This document shows, one piece after another, positions 27,701-36,308 of a stretch of DNA of 64,000 bases; position 1 is the stretch's first letter, and each line of letters opens with the position of its first letter. The DNA is from Niabella aurantiaca DSM 17617. Its GTDB lineage: Bacteria; Bacteroidota; Bacteroidia; Chitinophagales; Chitinophagaceae. The notes beneath the pieces were generated by a model, which worked only from the letters and a program-made list of their open reading frames with translations, did no database searches and was not told the DNA's origin. A program made the translations under genes and the position numbers. The stretch lies in NCBI RefSeq assembly GCF_000374125.1, contig NZ_KB893627.1:166699-230698 (forward strand), given 5' to 3'.

Positions 27701-27830
27701 TGGTAACGGTTCCGGATATCGTTATGTTCTGGGCAAACAAACCATTACAACAACCGGCAATAAAAAGTGCGGCAAAAACAATGGCACGTGGCCATAAGCG
27801 AATTGGTTTAAATTTGATTGAGTTGTTCAT
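24744..27830 (-). CDS. SusC/RagA family TonB-linked outer-membrane transporter
   Basis: 1028 residues from the ATG at 27830 (MNNSIKFKPIRLWPR), which gives a proper signal peptide ending GLFAQ; the longer frame upstream is not credible. Order of domains: a carboxypeptidase-regulatory-like barrel (ITISGTVTSAATNQPVAGATI), a TonB box region (GEVVIIGYGTQRRRDITGSV), a plug with VSVKQRTGRPGQEMEVVVRGLSSLGAGSQPLYVVDGFPV cut into typical segments, and a 22-strand barrel ending with ARTFTLGLKLNF. It imports glycan fragments through the outer membrane using TonB energy. First gene of the minus-strand PUL operon, divergent from the AraC regulator gene. Confidence 0.96.
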   Translation of the reverse strand: MNNSIKFKPIRLWPRAIVFAALFIAGCCNGLFAQNITISGTVTSAATNQPVAGATITIKGSSTGVVSNDHGDFSIQAAPGTVLEITSIGYESQTVTTGSSRSLSIALKPAAAEDLGEVVIIGYGTQRRRDITGSVATVDLSVTKDVPAANPGRLLVGQVPGVSVKQRTGRPGQEMEVVVRGLSSLGAGSQPLYVVDGFPVGNSLDYTINPNDIENISILKDAVSTAIYGARGSNGVVLITTKNAKAGRKTLDFSATYGVQNIPESGRTKVLNGPDFAQFKKDNFMDKIRYFENREPDIEEVPIDYRYPEQTKTSTNWFNEILHNNAPFQNYNLSYSQGTGDYKSLFSVGYLKQDGSLKYTDFEQFSVHGNIEGKFNDFIRTGININGFYAQNNAGPGTEGRASLVGSTLLMDPRAPVYREDGSFNSYIGGHDGIFGFPNPVQLLKEMQNVVRVTQAISNGFVEIKFLKHLTFKSSVNVLLRHSTQKQFLPSTLAGVNAPPPRDASLSENAYATINLAADQLLTYDNNFGAHRLNVLAGYTAQNETIRGLAGTGSQYPNDLTPFLDVAAIRSASSTEYGWSMNAGFGRINYSYDNRYLVSATFRREGSSRFGVDNQYANFPAVSAGWRITNEKFMPQTQWLNDLKLRGSWGITGNNNIGNYTQLAFMDNNNYIIGNNIARGYIVGNLPNQELKWETSRQLDLGLDLVAFKNKLSFTAEYYKRITSDMLLPVQVPAISGFTSYWANIGKVQNTGLEFSGSYKTNIGHVGFWTNANATINRNKVLEIRGANDEILNGTFYGAYSISRIGRPIGMFYGYRVLGLFNNQAEIDAAPKQDGAVPGVFKYYDGDGDGTISYDTKDMVEIGNPWPKLSYGLTLGADYKNFDFSILFNGATGFDVYREIEKSTMNMDGVFNILEESKDRWRSEQDPGNGRLAGTLTWKWERESNSRYIYKGDYLWLKNISLGYTFTQQRLPFKTMRLYGSVDNFLLFTKYPGANPEATVTSGGTYPGVDDETYPLARTFTLGLKLNF

Positions 27831-27947
27831 AATCCAGGTTGGTTTAAAAGATGAATGAACGGCGAAGCTGTTTACATGCCCTACAAAAGTCCTGCACCAG
27901 GCATCCAAAGTCAATATCAAAAATGATCTTTGACGTGTATTTTTTGA

Positions 27948-27955
27948 TAAATTTG
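27948..27955 (+). promoter_or_regulatory. Candidate -7 element before the araC-type gene
   Basis: TAAATTTG matches the TAnnTTTG consensus and ends only 7 bp before the ATG at 27963. If used, the transcript would be leaderless or nearly so. It lies in the 132-bp divergent region between susC and the regulator gene, where the regulator probably binds. Confidence 0.35.
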
Positions 27956-27962
27956 AGAACGT

Positions 27963-28844
27963 ATGAATAACTATTACAAATACCTGCCGATCAGTAAAGT
28001 GGATAAAAGCTGGGGCCTGTACGTTGTGAACGTGGGATGTACAAAAATTGCAAAAGCACAGCGTTACCCTCCCGGTGATCATCCTTCACATCATTATTTT
28101 AAATGGGAGGAGGGGCGTATTTTTGATGAGTTTCAACTGATCTATATATTGAACGGCGAAGGCGTTTTTGAATCGAAAAGCTGTCCGCTGACGCCGGTGA
28201 AGCCCGGCACGCTGCTGATGCTGTATCCATATGAATGGCATCGCTTCAAACCCAATGATGAAACGGGATGGGAGGAATACTGGATCGGCTGTAAGGGAAG
28301 CATCCTGCAGCATATTTACAATCATCACTTCTTTCCGAAGGAAACGCCCACGTATTACCTGGGCACCAATGAGTCCATCATCAATTTATTTACAGATGTG
28401 ATCGAGCAGACGCAATCGGAAAAAACGGGATACCAGCAATTGGTGTCCGGGATGCTGCTTCATTTGTTCGGGAAAATATTCTCGCTGTCAAAACAACTCA
28501 ATTTTGGCAAAAAAAACAAACATGAAGATGTGATCAACAAGGCGATGTCGGTGATGCATGCGAACATCAATTCTTATCTTTCATTTGAGCAGCTTGCAAG
28601 AGAGTTCTGCATCAGCTATTCTTTATTCCGGAAGGCTTTTAAGTTGTACACCGGAATGTCGCCCAACCAGTATTTCCTTCAGCTGAAGCTGAATAAGGCA
28701 AAAGCATTGCTGCTGAATTCCGGGAACTCTGTAAAGCAGATCGCGGAAGAGCTGGGTTTTGAATCGGCCTATTCTTTTTCCAAGATATTCAAGGCAAAAA
28801 CGGGCAGCTCCCCGAATTATTTTAAAAAGAAATTCCTTTCATAG
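27963..28844 (+). CDS. AraC-family transcriptional regulator of the PUL
   Basis: 293 residues. The N-terminal half is a cupin-like sensor domain (FQLIYILNGEGVFES, PGTLLMLYPYEWHRFKPN), typical of sugar-sensing AraC proteins. The C-terminal half (about 195-293) is the double helix-turn-helix: SYLSFEQLAREFCISYSLF and KAKALLLNSGNSVKQIAEELGFES, then YSFSKIFKAKTGSSPNYFKK. It is divergent from susC with a 132-bp shared upstream region, so it most likely controls the PUL in response to a released sugar. Many Bacteroidetes PULs use hybrid two-component or sigma/anti-sigma regulators instead, so this is a simpler arrangement. Confidence 0.92.
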   Translation: MNNYYKYLPISKVDKSWGLYVVNVGCTKIAKAQRYPPGDHPSHHYFKWEEGRIFDEFQLIYILNGEGVFESKSCPLTPVKPGTLLMLYPYEWHRFKPNDETGWEEYWIGCKGSILQHIYNHHFFPKETPTYYLGTNESIINLFTDVIEQTQSEKTGYQQLVSGMLLHLFGKIFSLSKQLNFGKKNKHEDVINKAMSVMHANINSYLSFEQLAREFCISYSLFRKAFKLYTGMSPNQYFLQLKLNKAKALLLNSGNSVKQIAEELGFESAYSFSKIFKAKTGSSPNYFKKKFLS

Positions 28845-28863
28845 CAGGCCGCGATCCGGGAGT

Positions 28864-31800
28864 TCAGCGTTCGCTGACAAGCTGTACCGGGCCCAGCAAA
28901 CCGGAAGGGATCAATGGGGCATTTTTTTTATAGGGATTGAACGTGGTAAACGTATAACGCTTGCCGGGCCTGGGTTTTCCTTCAAGTAACCAGGCAGGCC
29001 ATTTGCCGTTTTGAACACCGTCGTCCGGAAATTGCTGATCGCCGATCAGGCGGTTGATCCAAAGGTTGGCAACAGTGATCGTTAACCGGTTATTCTTTTT
29101 CTGCAGCCATTTGGTAACGTCTACCCGCCAGGGAGCCGTCCACAGTACGCCGAGGTCCTGTCCGTTTAAGGTAACGCTTGCCAGCTGTTTTACGATTCCC
29201 AGGTCGAGATAGATCCGCGTATGCGGACCGGCTGTTTCCGGCGCGTCAAATGTTTTTTGGTATGCGGCGGTACCGGAGTAATATTTTATCCCGTCGTTGG
29301 GGTTGTCTTTCCAGTCAGACAGCTGGCTAAAGATGGTATGGGCGGGTCCTCCCCACCGGGGATCAAAGGAAACATTCCAGCTTCCGGAAAGCGTATCGGT
29401 CTGCATCATCCCGTGGCCGGCATTTGTTTCGGGCTGTGGTGCTGCCTGATCTGTAAACACCACAAAATAACTTTGTTCAGGAGCAAAGGACAGGGGGAGT
29501 ACTGCCTGCTGACTGTCTCTTTGCAATGCCTTTATTCCTTTGAACGTGCCGGTCAGGGGGTCCCAGAGCTCTGCATACGTTCTTAGGGTCCGGAACCGGC
29601 ATTGGGCGGAGACGGCTTTGCCGGTTGTATTGGAAACAAAGAACAGATCGGTGCCGGGCAGCTGCCGTTGGGTATAACGCAGGGCCTGATTGCTGCTGAA
29701 GTTTTGGCTTATCTTTTTTGATCGAAGGATACCCGCCAGCACATCGTAGTTGCAGTAGAGCGAATCCGTTTGGCTGCTCCTGTTCTTCTTCCAGATGATA
29801 CGCCCCTTTCCATAAGCGCGGGTGGTTAGGGTTGTTTTTTGAAGGAGTGGCCCCCACAGTGCGGCTGCCAGTTTACGAACAGCTGCATCGCTTGCCGGGT
29901 AGCCGGAAAGGCCGGGTGCCTTCTGCGGGGGCGGGCCAACAACGGTGGCGCCCTGTGCTACCAGCGCGGCTATTTTTTGAAGCAGGGATACCGACATTGC
30001 CGGGTAGTGGGGCAACACCAGCAAATGATAGGAAGCCCCACCGGGAAAACAGATCTTGCCGTCTTTTACAAAGGCTTTTGCGATCAGCCCTGGCGGGCAT
30101 GCATCAAAATTATACCCTCTGCGGTCTTTCAGGCCTGCTTCGCCTTTCAGGGCTGATGCCGGCGGTGTAAATACAAAAGGAGCTTCTTCAGGAGTGAGGT
30201 ATAAAATATCTGCAACCGTATTGCCCTGCTGCAGCAAATAAGAACAACGGGCTATGTATTGATGGTACCCCGCGGCCATGGGCCACCAGGTCTGGTTGCG
30301 GTTCCATTGTACCCCGTAAGGACCCATGGTCATACCCGGTTTTAAGGAATCGGGAAGAGGCTGACTTTGAAACGTGTGGTAAAAGAATTTATTGATGCCC
30401 GCGGCAAAGGCCCAGTCTCCCTGGTTTTTCATAGACCCGGGATATTGCTTCCAGGCTTCGTTGCTTTGTGCGGTGAATGCTTCTGCCCCAATTACCGGCC
30501 GGCCCTGCAAATGGCCTAAAGACGCAGCTTCCGCGCAACTGAACTGTGTGCTGAACCCAAAGTCTTTGCTCCAGAACTCACACATGGGCACATCGGCGAC
30601 GGCCCCCAGTTCCAGGTCCGCTGTGGGGTTCATGTCGTAGGGCTCAATAGACAGCCGGAGCCCATTGCGATAGGCGTATTCCTTAACATGCAGCGCATGG
30701 TTTTCCACCACCAGGTCCATGGCGGTTTTGCGCAGGTCCCAGAGGAACCGGTCGCTGATCCCGGCGCTGCCAACGATCCTGCCTGCATATACGGGATAGA
30801 ACGGCAGGGGATCGTAACCGCGCCGTTTTATGAATTCCTGCCGGAAATTTTTGGTCCAGTTCTGTGCACCCATTTCCCAGCTGTCGATATGCAGGAACTT
30901 CAGCCCTCCCTTACTGTGGGGATGGAGGGGGCCAATCGTTTTCAGGATCTTGCCTACATAAAAATCCAGGTGCCGGTTCAGTGCAGTAGTATCAAATTTA
31001 TCCGATTCAAAGCCCAGTCCGGGAAGCGGAGCGGGCCTTGTTCCGGCACCGTTGTTCCGCACGCCAAAGCGCATAACCGTCCAGGTGCCGGAGCGCGGCT
31101 TCCAGTGGAGCTTGCCGTCCGCTGTGAGGCGGTCCGTTATGTCGATGACCGTGGCTTTTTGAATGGCGTTTTTCCCAGGTATTTTCTCACCGGAAACCGG
31201 CGGATAAAATGCCGGCACATCTTTGGCGGAGCTGAACGGCGCGCGATAGTAAAGCGCGCGGTAATCTGCATCGGCGATGGTGTCTTCCGAAGCAGGGGTG
31301 GGAAAGGCCAGCACCGCTACATCTTTGTAAAAGTTATTGCGCAGCTGTGTTAATTGCGGCGTGAGCGCGCCGTCGCCAAAGAAAGGTGGTTTGGGTGGCG
31401 GAACCGGTAAGCGCACCGGGACTGCATCCTGTGCGGTTAACCGGGTACTGCTGCTTACCAGGTGTTGCATCGAGTATTCCGGAGCAACCCAGGGGCCACC
31501 ACTTCCTGCCCAGCCGGGACCGATGCCTAATGTTATGGCAATGCCCAGCTGCTCGGCTTCCTGTTCGATCTGTTGAAACAGCAACAGCCATTCCTTGCTT
31601 AAGAAGTCAACCTTACCCCTGGGAACGCCTACGTTTACTTCGAGGAATATGACGTGCCCGATGCCCGCTTTTTTCATTGCCTTCAGGTCTTTCCTGATCC
31701 CGTCTGCCGACAGATTCCCGTCCATGAAATACCAATACACACCTGGCCGGGCGGAGTCGGGAGGATTGATGAACTGTCTCTTCAATTGTCGGAGGGAAGG

Positions 31801-31881
31801 GGTATGCTGCTGTGCACCTGCTGTAAGACAGAGGTTGCCGGCAACCGCCCAGAAGATCATCAGAAAAACATTCCGGAGCAT
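28864..31881 (-). CDS. Secreted alpha-L-rhamnosidase, GH106 family
   Basis: 1005 residues with a signal peptide (FLMIFWAVAGNLCLTAGAQ). GH106 features: RQFINPPDSARPGVYWYFMDGNLSADGI split over the start of the barrel, KAMKKAGIGHVIFLEVNVG, GIGPGWAGSGGPWV, and the candidate catalytic Glu segments DSWEMGAQNWTKNF and IGAEAFTAQSNEAW. The C-terminal end carries a galactose-binding-like module (VTLNGQDLGVLWTAPWRVDVT). GH106 enzymes remove alpha-L-rhamnose by inversion. It converges on the AraC gene with a 19-bp gap and is divergent from a second GH106 gene at 32103, with a long hairpin between them. Confidence 0.9.
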   Translation of the reverse strand: MLRNVFLMIFWAVAGNLCLTAGAQQHTPSLRQLKRQFINPPDSARPGVYWYFMDGNLSADGIRKDLKAMKKAGIGHVIFLEVNVGVPRGKVDFLSKEWLLLFQQIEQEAEQLGIAITLGIGPGWAGSGGPWVAPEYSMQHLVSSSTRLTAQDAVPVRLPVPPPKPPFFGDGALTPQLTQLRNNFYKDVAVLAFPTPASEDTIADADYRALYYRAPFSSAKDVPAFYPPVSGEKIPGKNAIQKATVIDITDRLTADGKLHWKPRSGTWTVMRFGVRNNGAGTRPAPLPGLGFESDKFDTTALNRHLDFYVGKILKTIGPLHPHSKGGLKFLHIDSWEMGAQNWTKNFRQEFIKRRGYDPLPFYPVYAGRIVGSAGISDRFLWDLRKTAMDLVVENHALHVKEYAYRNGLRLSIEPYDMNPTADLELGAVADVPMCEFWSKDFGFSTQFSCAEAASLGHLQGRPVIGAEAFTAQSNEAWKQYPGSMKNQGDWAFAAGINKFFYHTFQSQPLPDSLKPGMTMGPYGVQWNRNQTWWPMAAGYHQYIARCSYLLQQGNTVADILYLTPEEAPFVFTPPASALKGEAGLKDRRGYNFDACPPGLIAKAFVKDGKICFPGGASYHLLVLPHYPAMSVSLLQKIAALVAQGATVVGPPPQKAPGLSGYPASDAAVRKLAAALWGPLLQKTTLTTRAYGKGRIIWKKNRSSQTDSLYCNYDVLAGILRSKKISQNFSSNQALRYTQRQLPGTDLFFVSNTTGKAVSAQCRFRTLRTYAELWDPLTGTFKGIKALQRDSQQAVLPLSFAPEQSYFVVFTDQAAPQPETNAGHGMMQTDTLSGSWNVSFDPRWGGPAHTIFSQLSDWKDNPNDGIKYYSGTAAYQKTFDAPETAGPHTRIYLDLGIVKQLASVTLNGQDLGVLWTAPWRVDVTKWLQKKNNRLTITVANLWINRLIGDQQFPDDGVQNGKWPAWLLEGKPRPGKRYTFTTFNPYKKNAPLIPSGLLGPVQLVSER

Positions 31882-31951
31882 AACAATCGTGCTTTAAAAA
31901 ATAAATATTGGAAGTATCTGCAGGGTAAGGTAGTATATCTGAAAGAAACCA

Positions 31952-31993
31952 CCATCATGCACCGTCATGCTGTTCCATGACGGTGCATGATGG
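31952..31993. repeat. Perfect 18-bp inverted repeat between divergent GH106 genes
   Basis: The left arm CCATCATGCACCGTCATG (31952-31969) is matched exactly by its reverse complement at 31976-31993, with a 6-base spacer CTGTTC. There is no T-run, so it is unlikely to be a simple terminator. It lies in the 221-bp region from which two rhamnosidase genes diverge, a suitable place for an operator. The function is not known. Confidence 0.75.
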
Positions 31994-32102
31994 CTGATCG
32001 CCGGCGATCGTTTATATTCGCTGAAAAAGGAGCGCTGCCCTGGCATACGGATCACCGGCTCCCGGGTAAAGAAAGCGTTCCCGGTCATATCAACGCCTTG
32101 TC

Positions 32103-35100
32103 ATGTTGCAAAAACTTTTTTTGAGCGGATGCCTGCTCACCGGAACCTTGTGGTGCGCAGCGCAGCAAGCCAATACAGCACTTGCATTTAAAGACCCCCC
32201 ACCGGCTTACCGGCCGGGGTGTTATTACTATTGGATCAGCGATAATGTTACTAAAGCAGGAATAGAAAAAGATATCCGGGCCATGGCGGATGCCGGTATT
32301 GGAAGAGCATTTATCGGAAACGTGGGTTTTCCGGAGGAAGAGCTGTTGTTGAAGCAGGGTCCTGCGCGGCTGTTTTCAGATAACTGGTGGAAGGCTACGC
32401 TTGCAGCAGTAAAGGCGGGTGCTGAAAACGGTGTGGACATTGGTTTCTTTAACAGCCCGGGCTGGAGCCAGAGTGGCGGACCCTGGATCAAAGAACAGCA
32501 GAGTATGCGCTACCTGGATGCGCAGGAAATGATAGTGGAAGGATCGGGGACGGTTACAAAAAAATTTCCGTCGTTACCGTTTTTTCAGCAGGTAGCGGTA
32601 ATGGCTTTTCCCCGGCCGGACTATGAGGACCAGAACCTGTCCGGAGAGCTGAAATCCATAAACATCAATGTAGATAGTGTAGACATTCGCCGGGCTTTCG
32701 ATGGCGATACCGCAACGGTTGCAGACTTTCCGCAAAAAGTACAACAGCCCGTTTATATAGATATCCGTACGGATCCGGTATTTACGGCAAGATCGCTGAA
32801 ACTGTATGCGCCTGGAAAATCATTTTCTGCGGATATTACACTGCAGGCAAAGACTCCGGCCGGCTACAGAACGGTAAGGTCTTTTTCCTACAACCGCACC
32901 AATCCTGCGCTGAATGTAGGCTTCCGGCCCTGGGCGCCCGTGGTGATCACTTTTCCCGAGCAGCGGGCTACGGCTTTCCGTCTTGTATTGGATCATATAC
33001 GGGGCGCCGCCGGTTTTGCGGAGATCCGGCTATCAGGTGCCGTGGGTATGGAGCGTATCGAAGAAAAGCAGCTGGCAAAAATGCACCAAACCCCCTTGCC
33101 ACCGTGGAGCGAATATCAATGGAAGGAACAGGCGCCGGTCACGGACGGAAGGGGGATCATCCGGCCATCCGGGGTAAGGGATCTTACAAAAATGGTATCG
33201 CCATCCGGAGCATTCAGCTGGAAAGCGCCCCCGGGCAAATGGGTGGTGGTACGTTTTGGGATGCGGCCAACAGGGGTTACCAATGCTCCTGCTACACCGG
33301 AAGGCCGGGGGTATGATGTTGATAAAATGAGCCGTGCTGCGGTTGCAGCGCATTTTGACGCATTTATCGGAAAGATCCGGAGCCGCATACCTGAAAAGGA
33401 TCAAAAAGCATTTAAATATGTAGTGGCCGATAGTTATGAGACGGGCTCGCAAAACTGGACAGATGATTTTGTAGGGTCGTTTAAAAAGACATATGGTTAC
33501 GATCCGTTAAAATGGTTGCCCGTACTTACGGGCAGGGTGATAGGCAGCAGGGGGGAAAGCGACCGTTTTTTGTGGGATCTGCGGCGGCTGGTAGCCAATA
33601 AAGTGGCTTATGATTATGTGGGAGGGCTGCGGGAAGCCTGCCACCGGCAGGGGCTTGGTTTGTGGCTGGAAAATTATGGTCATTGGGGATTTCCGTCGGA
33701 ATTTCTTATGTATGGCGGACAAAGCGATGAAGTGGGCGGTGAGTTCTGGGCAGAGGGGGATCTGGGCGGAATTGAATGCCGGGCCGCTTCTTCGGCGGCG
33801 CATATCTATGGAAAAACAAGCGTTTCAGGCGAATCGTTCACCGCGGCGGGGCAGGCGTATGCGCGCTACCCGGCGTTGCTGAAGCGGCGGGGCGACTGGT
33901 CGTTTACAGAAGGCATCAACAATACGATCCTTCACGTGTACATACAACAGCCGGATGAGCGGCTTCCGGGGATCAATGCCTGGTTTGGCACGGAGTTTAA
34001 CCGGCACAATACCTGGTTTGAACAGGGGAAGGCGTTCATCAAATACATTCATCGCTGCAACTATATGCTGCAGCAGGGCAAACCCGTAAATGATATAGCC
34101 TACTTTATTGGAGAAGATGCGCCGAAAATGACCGGGGCAACCGATCCGCGGGTACCGGAGGGGTTCCAGTTCGATTATATCAATGCAGAAGTCATTGAAA
34201 AAAGATTGAGCGTAAAGAACGGCAAACTGGTGCTGCCGGACGGGATGCATTACCGGATGCTGGTGCTGCCACGCCTCGAAACCATGCGTCCGGCATTATT
34301 GCAAAAGATCGTGCAGCTGGTAAAAGAAGGTGCGGTGGTATTGGGGCCCCCTCCGCTGAGGTCTCCCAGTCTGCAGGACTTTCCGGAGGCAGACCGGCGT
34401 GTGCAGGCGCTGGCTGCGAGATTGTGGACCCATGCCGATGGAGCGGATCATAAAATTGCGGCATACGGAGCCGGCAAGATCCTGAACGGGCTTACGATCC
34501 GGGAGGCGCTGGCTGCCATTGAGGCACAGCCTGATTTTGTGAGCAATACAACAAAAAAGGTGGCCTATACCCACCGCGCGCTGACTGATAAAGAGATCTA
34601 CTTTATTACGAACCAGACGGATTCCCTGGTTGATTTTACACCCTGGTTTCGTGATGGGAAGGGACAGCCGTATTTTTATGACGCGGTAACCGGTAAACAA
34701 CAAAAGCTTACCGATTATGCATTACAGGCAGGGGGCATGAAAGTGCCGTTGCGGCTGGACCGGTACCAGAGCGGTTTTGTGGTATTTCATAAACGTGAAA
34801 CGCCGCCGCCCGCTGCCGGGGAGAATTTTCCCGCGCCGTATAAGACCATAGTTTTAAAAAACCCCTGGACGGTTTCGTTTGATACGGCCGGCCGCGGACC
34901 GCAAAAGCCTGTAGTGTTTGAACATTTGCAGGATTGGAGCACGCACACAGATGACCAGATCAGAAACTACTCGGGAACGGCGGTTTATAAGACAACCTTC
35001 CTGCCGGGACGAAAACCAGGGGAAAAAGTTTTTCTGAATCTGAATAAAGTGGTGGCAATGGCTAAGGTACGGCTGAATGGCAAAGACCTGGGTACCGTGT

Positions 35101-35327
35101 GGACGGCCCCCTATACCGTAGATGCCACAGCGGCGTTGATCGAAGGGGAAAATACGCTTGAGGTCGAAGTGGTGAATACCTGGGTGAACCGCATGATCGG
35201 CGACAGCAAACTGCCGGAGGCTGAACGGCGTACCTGGAGCAATGTAAATATATTTAAACCGGAATCGCCGTATATGCCGTCGGGGCTGATAGGGCCTGTT
35301 CAACTGGAAATGATCCGGCAGGATTGA
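32103..35327 (+). CDS. Secreted alpha-L-rhamnosidase, GH106 family
   Basis: 1074 residues with a signal peptide (LFLSGCLLTGTLWCAAQQ). The GH106 start is seen as FKDPPPAYRPGCYYYWISDNVTKAGI with KDIRAMADAGIGRAFIG after it, then FFNSPGWSQSGGPWI. Candidate catalytic acids are in DSYETGSQNWTDDF and VSGESFTAAGQAY. An inserted beta-sandwich (residues about 190-310) precedes the second half of the barrel; the C-terminus is a galactose-binding-like domain (VRLNGKDLGTVWTAPYTVD). It is 35-40% similar by eye to the 28864 enzyme in these blocks, so the two are paralogues rather than recent copies. Rhamnose removal is inferred from family membership. Confidence 0.9.
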   Translation: MLQKLFLSGCLLTGTLWCAAQQANTALAFKDPPPAYRPGCYYYWISDNVTKAGIEKDIRAMADAGIGRAFIGNVGFPEEELLLKQGPARLFSDNWWKATLAAVKAGAENGVDIGFFNSPGWSQSGGPWIKEQQSMRYLDAQEMIVEGSGTVTKKFPSLPFFQQVAVMAFPRPDYEDQNLSGELKSININVDSVDIRRAFDGDTATVADFPQKVQQPVYIDIRTDPVFTARSLKLYAPGKSFSADITLQAKTPAGYRTVRSFSYNRTNPALNVGFRPWAPVVITFPEQRATAFRLVLDHIRGAAGFAEIRLSGAVGMERIEEKQLAKMHQTPLPPWSEYQWKEQAPVTDGRGIIRPSGVRDLTKMVSPSGAFSWKAPPGKWVVVRFGMRPTGVTNAPATPEGRGYDVDKMSRAAVAAHFDAFIGKIRSRIPEKDQKAFKYVVADSYETGSQNWTDDFVGSFKKTYGYDPLKWLPVLTGRVIGSRGESDRFLWDLRRLVANKVAYDYVGGLREACHRQGLGLWLENYGHWGFPSEFLMYGGQSDEVGGEFWAEGDLGGIECRAASSAAHIYGKTSVSGESFTAAGQAYARYPALLKRRGDWSFTEGINNTILHVYIQQPDERLPGINAWFGTEFNRHNTWFEQGKAFIKYIHRCNYMLQQGKPVNDIAYFIGEDAPKMTGATDPRVPEGFQFDYINAEVIEKRLSVKNGKLVLPDGMHYRMLVLPRLETMRPALLQKIVQLVKEGAVVLGPPPLRSPSLQDFPEADRRVQALAARLWTHADGADHKIAAYGAGKILNGLTIREALAAIEAQPDFVSNTTKKVAYTHRALTDKEIYFITNQTDSLVDFTPWFRDGKGQPYFYDAVTGKQQKLTDYALQAGGMKVPLRLDRYQSGFVVFHKRETPPPAAGENFPAPYKTIVLKNPWTVSFDTAGRGPQKPVVFEHLQDWSTHTDDQIRNYSGTAVYKTTFLPGRKPGEKVFLNLNKVVAMAKVRLNGKDLGTVWTAPYTVDATAALIEGENTLEVEVVNTWVNRMIGDSKLPEAERRTWSNVNIFKPESPYMPSGLIGPVQLEMIRQD

Positions 35328-35456
35328 GCTTATCCCGCGTTGAAACGTAACCGCAATGCTCTTTGCGTTAAAACGAACCACAAAACGGCATTGAAAACAG
35401 GATGGAGTTGTTGTTACCGTTTTCGCTCCGGAGATGCGTATAAATGTCGGAGGGTG

Positions 35457-36206
35457 CTATAAAGGAGCAGCAAGGATCTTTAGAAACTGGTCCAGTCCTT
35501 TCCGTTTTTCTGCGTCAAGGGTATAGCTCAGGTCCTGCGAATAATATTTTTTGAGATCATAGATCCCTTCCGGTATTCGGGCAATCACTTCATCAAGATG
35601 ATCCAGGCCGTAAGCATTGGCCTTATCAAATTCGCTGATAAAATCCTCAGGCAGCTTTTTGGTACTTACCCAGGCTGCAAACACAAAGGGTAGCCCCGTT
35701 GCATTTTTCCACTCACCGGCAAGATCATAAATGTATGCAAACCCCGGCCGCTGCTGCAGGGCGCGGTCGCCGATGACCAATCCCGCAGTAGTACCTTTTA
35801 TTTCATTGAGGTACGATTCATCGCGGGCATCGAGGATCTCCGGACGGATCTTCCAGTGGTTTTTAATAAGCCATTTGCACAGCGCAACAGACGACCGGCT
35901 CTGGTAGTCGAGGTAGATCCGCTCTACCTGGTCCAGCGGCACCTGGCTGAACACACAAACGGAGGCGACATCGCCGATAGCGCCAATGCAATAATTTCCG
36001 TTGATAAAATACTGCGGTAACTGTTGGGTAATGGCCACCGGAACCAGTCCTACGTCGATCTGGCCCTCTAAAAGGAGCTCTGCCAGCTTTGCCGGAACAT
36101 CTTCGATCAGCTCAATCTTTTCCGTAATGGGGGGGAACTGTAATCCGTATAAAAGGGGTCTTGTATTCAGGTAATTAATTATTCCAACTCTTATCTTTTC
36201 TTCCAC
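35457..36206 (-). CDS. mqnA: Chorismate dehydratase (futalosine menaquinone pathway)
   Basis: About 249 residues. MqnA turns chorismate into 3-enolpyruvyl-benzoate, the first step of the futalosine route to menaquinone. It has a periplasmic-binding-like fold: RVGIINYLNTRPLLYGL (the conserved N-Y-L-N-T-P/R-L), VPAKLAELLLEGQIDVGLVPVA, IGDVASVCVFS, LDYQSRSSVALCKWLI and AGLVIGDRAL. No ATG is available near the N-terminus; I use the GTG at 36206, since the alternative TTG at 36230 lies inside the -7 promoter element. No other mqn gene is in the window. Confidence 0.92.
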   Translation of the reverse strand: MEEKIRVGIINYLNTRPLLYGLQFPPITEKIELIEDVPAKLAELLLEGQIDVGLVPVAITQQLPQYFINGNYCIGAIGDVASVCVFSQVPLDQVERIYLDYQSRSSVALCKWLIKNHWKIRPEILDARDESYLNEIKGTTAGLVIGDRALQQRPGFAYIYDLAGEWKNATGLPFVFAAWVSTKKLPEDFISEFDKANAYGLDHLDEVIARIPEGIYDLKKYYSQDLSYTLDAEKRKGLDQFLKILAAPL

Positions 36207-36227
36207 GCCGAATCCTTTATTTTTGTG

Positions 36228-36235
36228 CAAATTTA
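36228..36235 (-). promoter_or_regulatory. -7 promoter element of mqnA
   Basis: Reads TAAATTTG on the minus strand, 21 bp before the GTG start at 36206. It excludes the TTG at 36230 as start because that codon lies within the element. Confidence 0.45.
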
Positions 36236-36239
36236 ATTT

Positions 36240-36305
36240 GTTTCAGGTTCAAAGTTCAATGTTTAACGTTAAACTTTAAACCTGGAACTTCAAACTTGGA
36301 ACTTC
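36240..36305. repeat. Degenerate AACTT/GTTCAA repeats before purB
   Basis: The 70 bases between mqnA and purB consist of variations of GTTCAAAGTT, GTTTAACGTT, AACTTTAAAC and GGAACTTCAA, alternating on both strands. They form a low-complexity partly palindromic tract. No gene is present. Similar word-repeats built on ATCAGAAATC occur at 59045-59107. Confidence 0.5.
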
Positions 36306-36308
36306 AAT

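Noticed and set aside
24744..28082. SusC start at 28082 instead of 27830
   Set aside because: The extra 84 residues lack signal-peptide features and would overlap the regulator gene; the ATG at 27830 gives a proper signal peptide.
36240..36305. CRISPR-like repeats before purB
   Set aside because: The words are short, degenerate and lack regular spacing or spacers.
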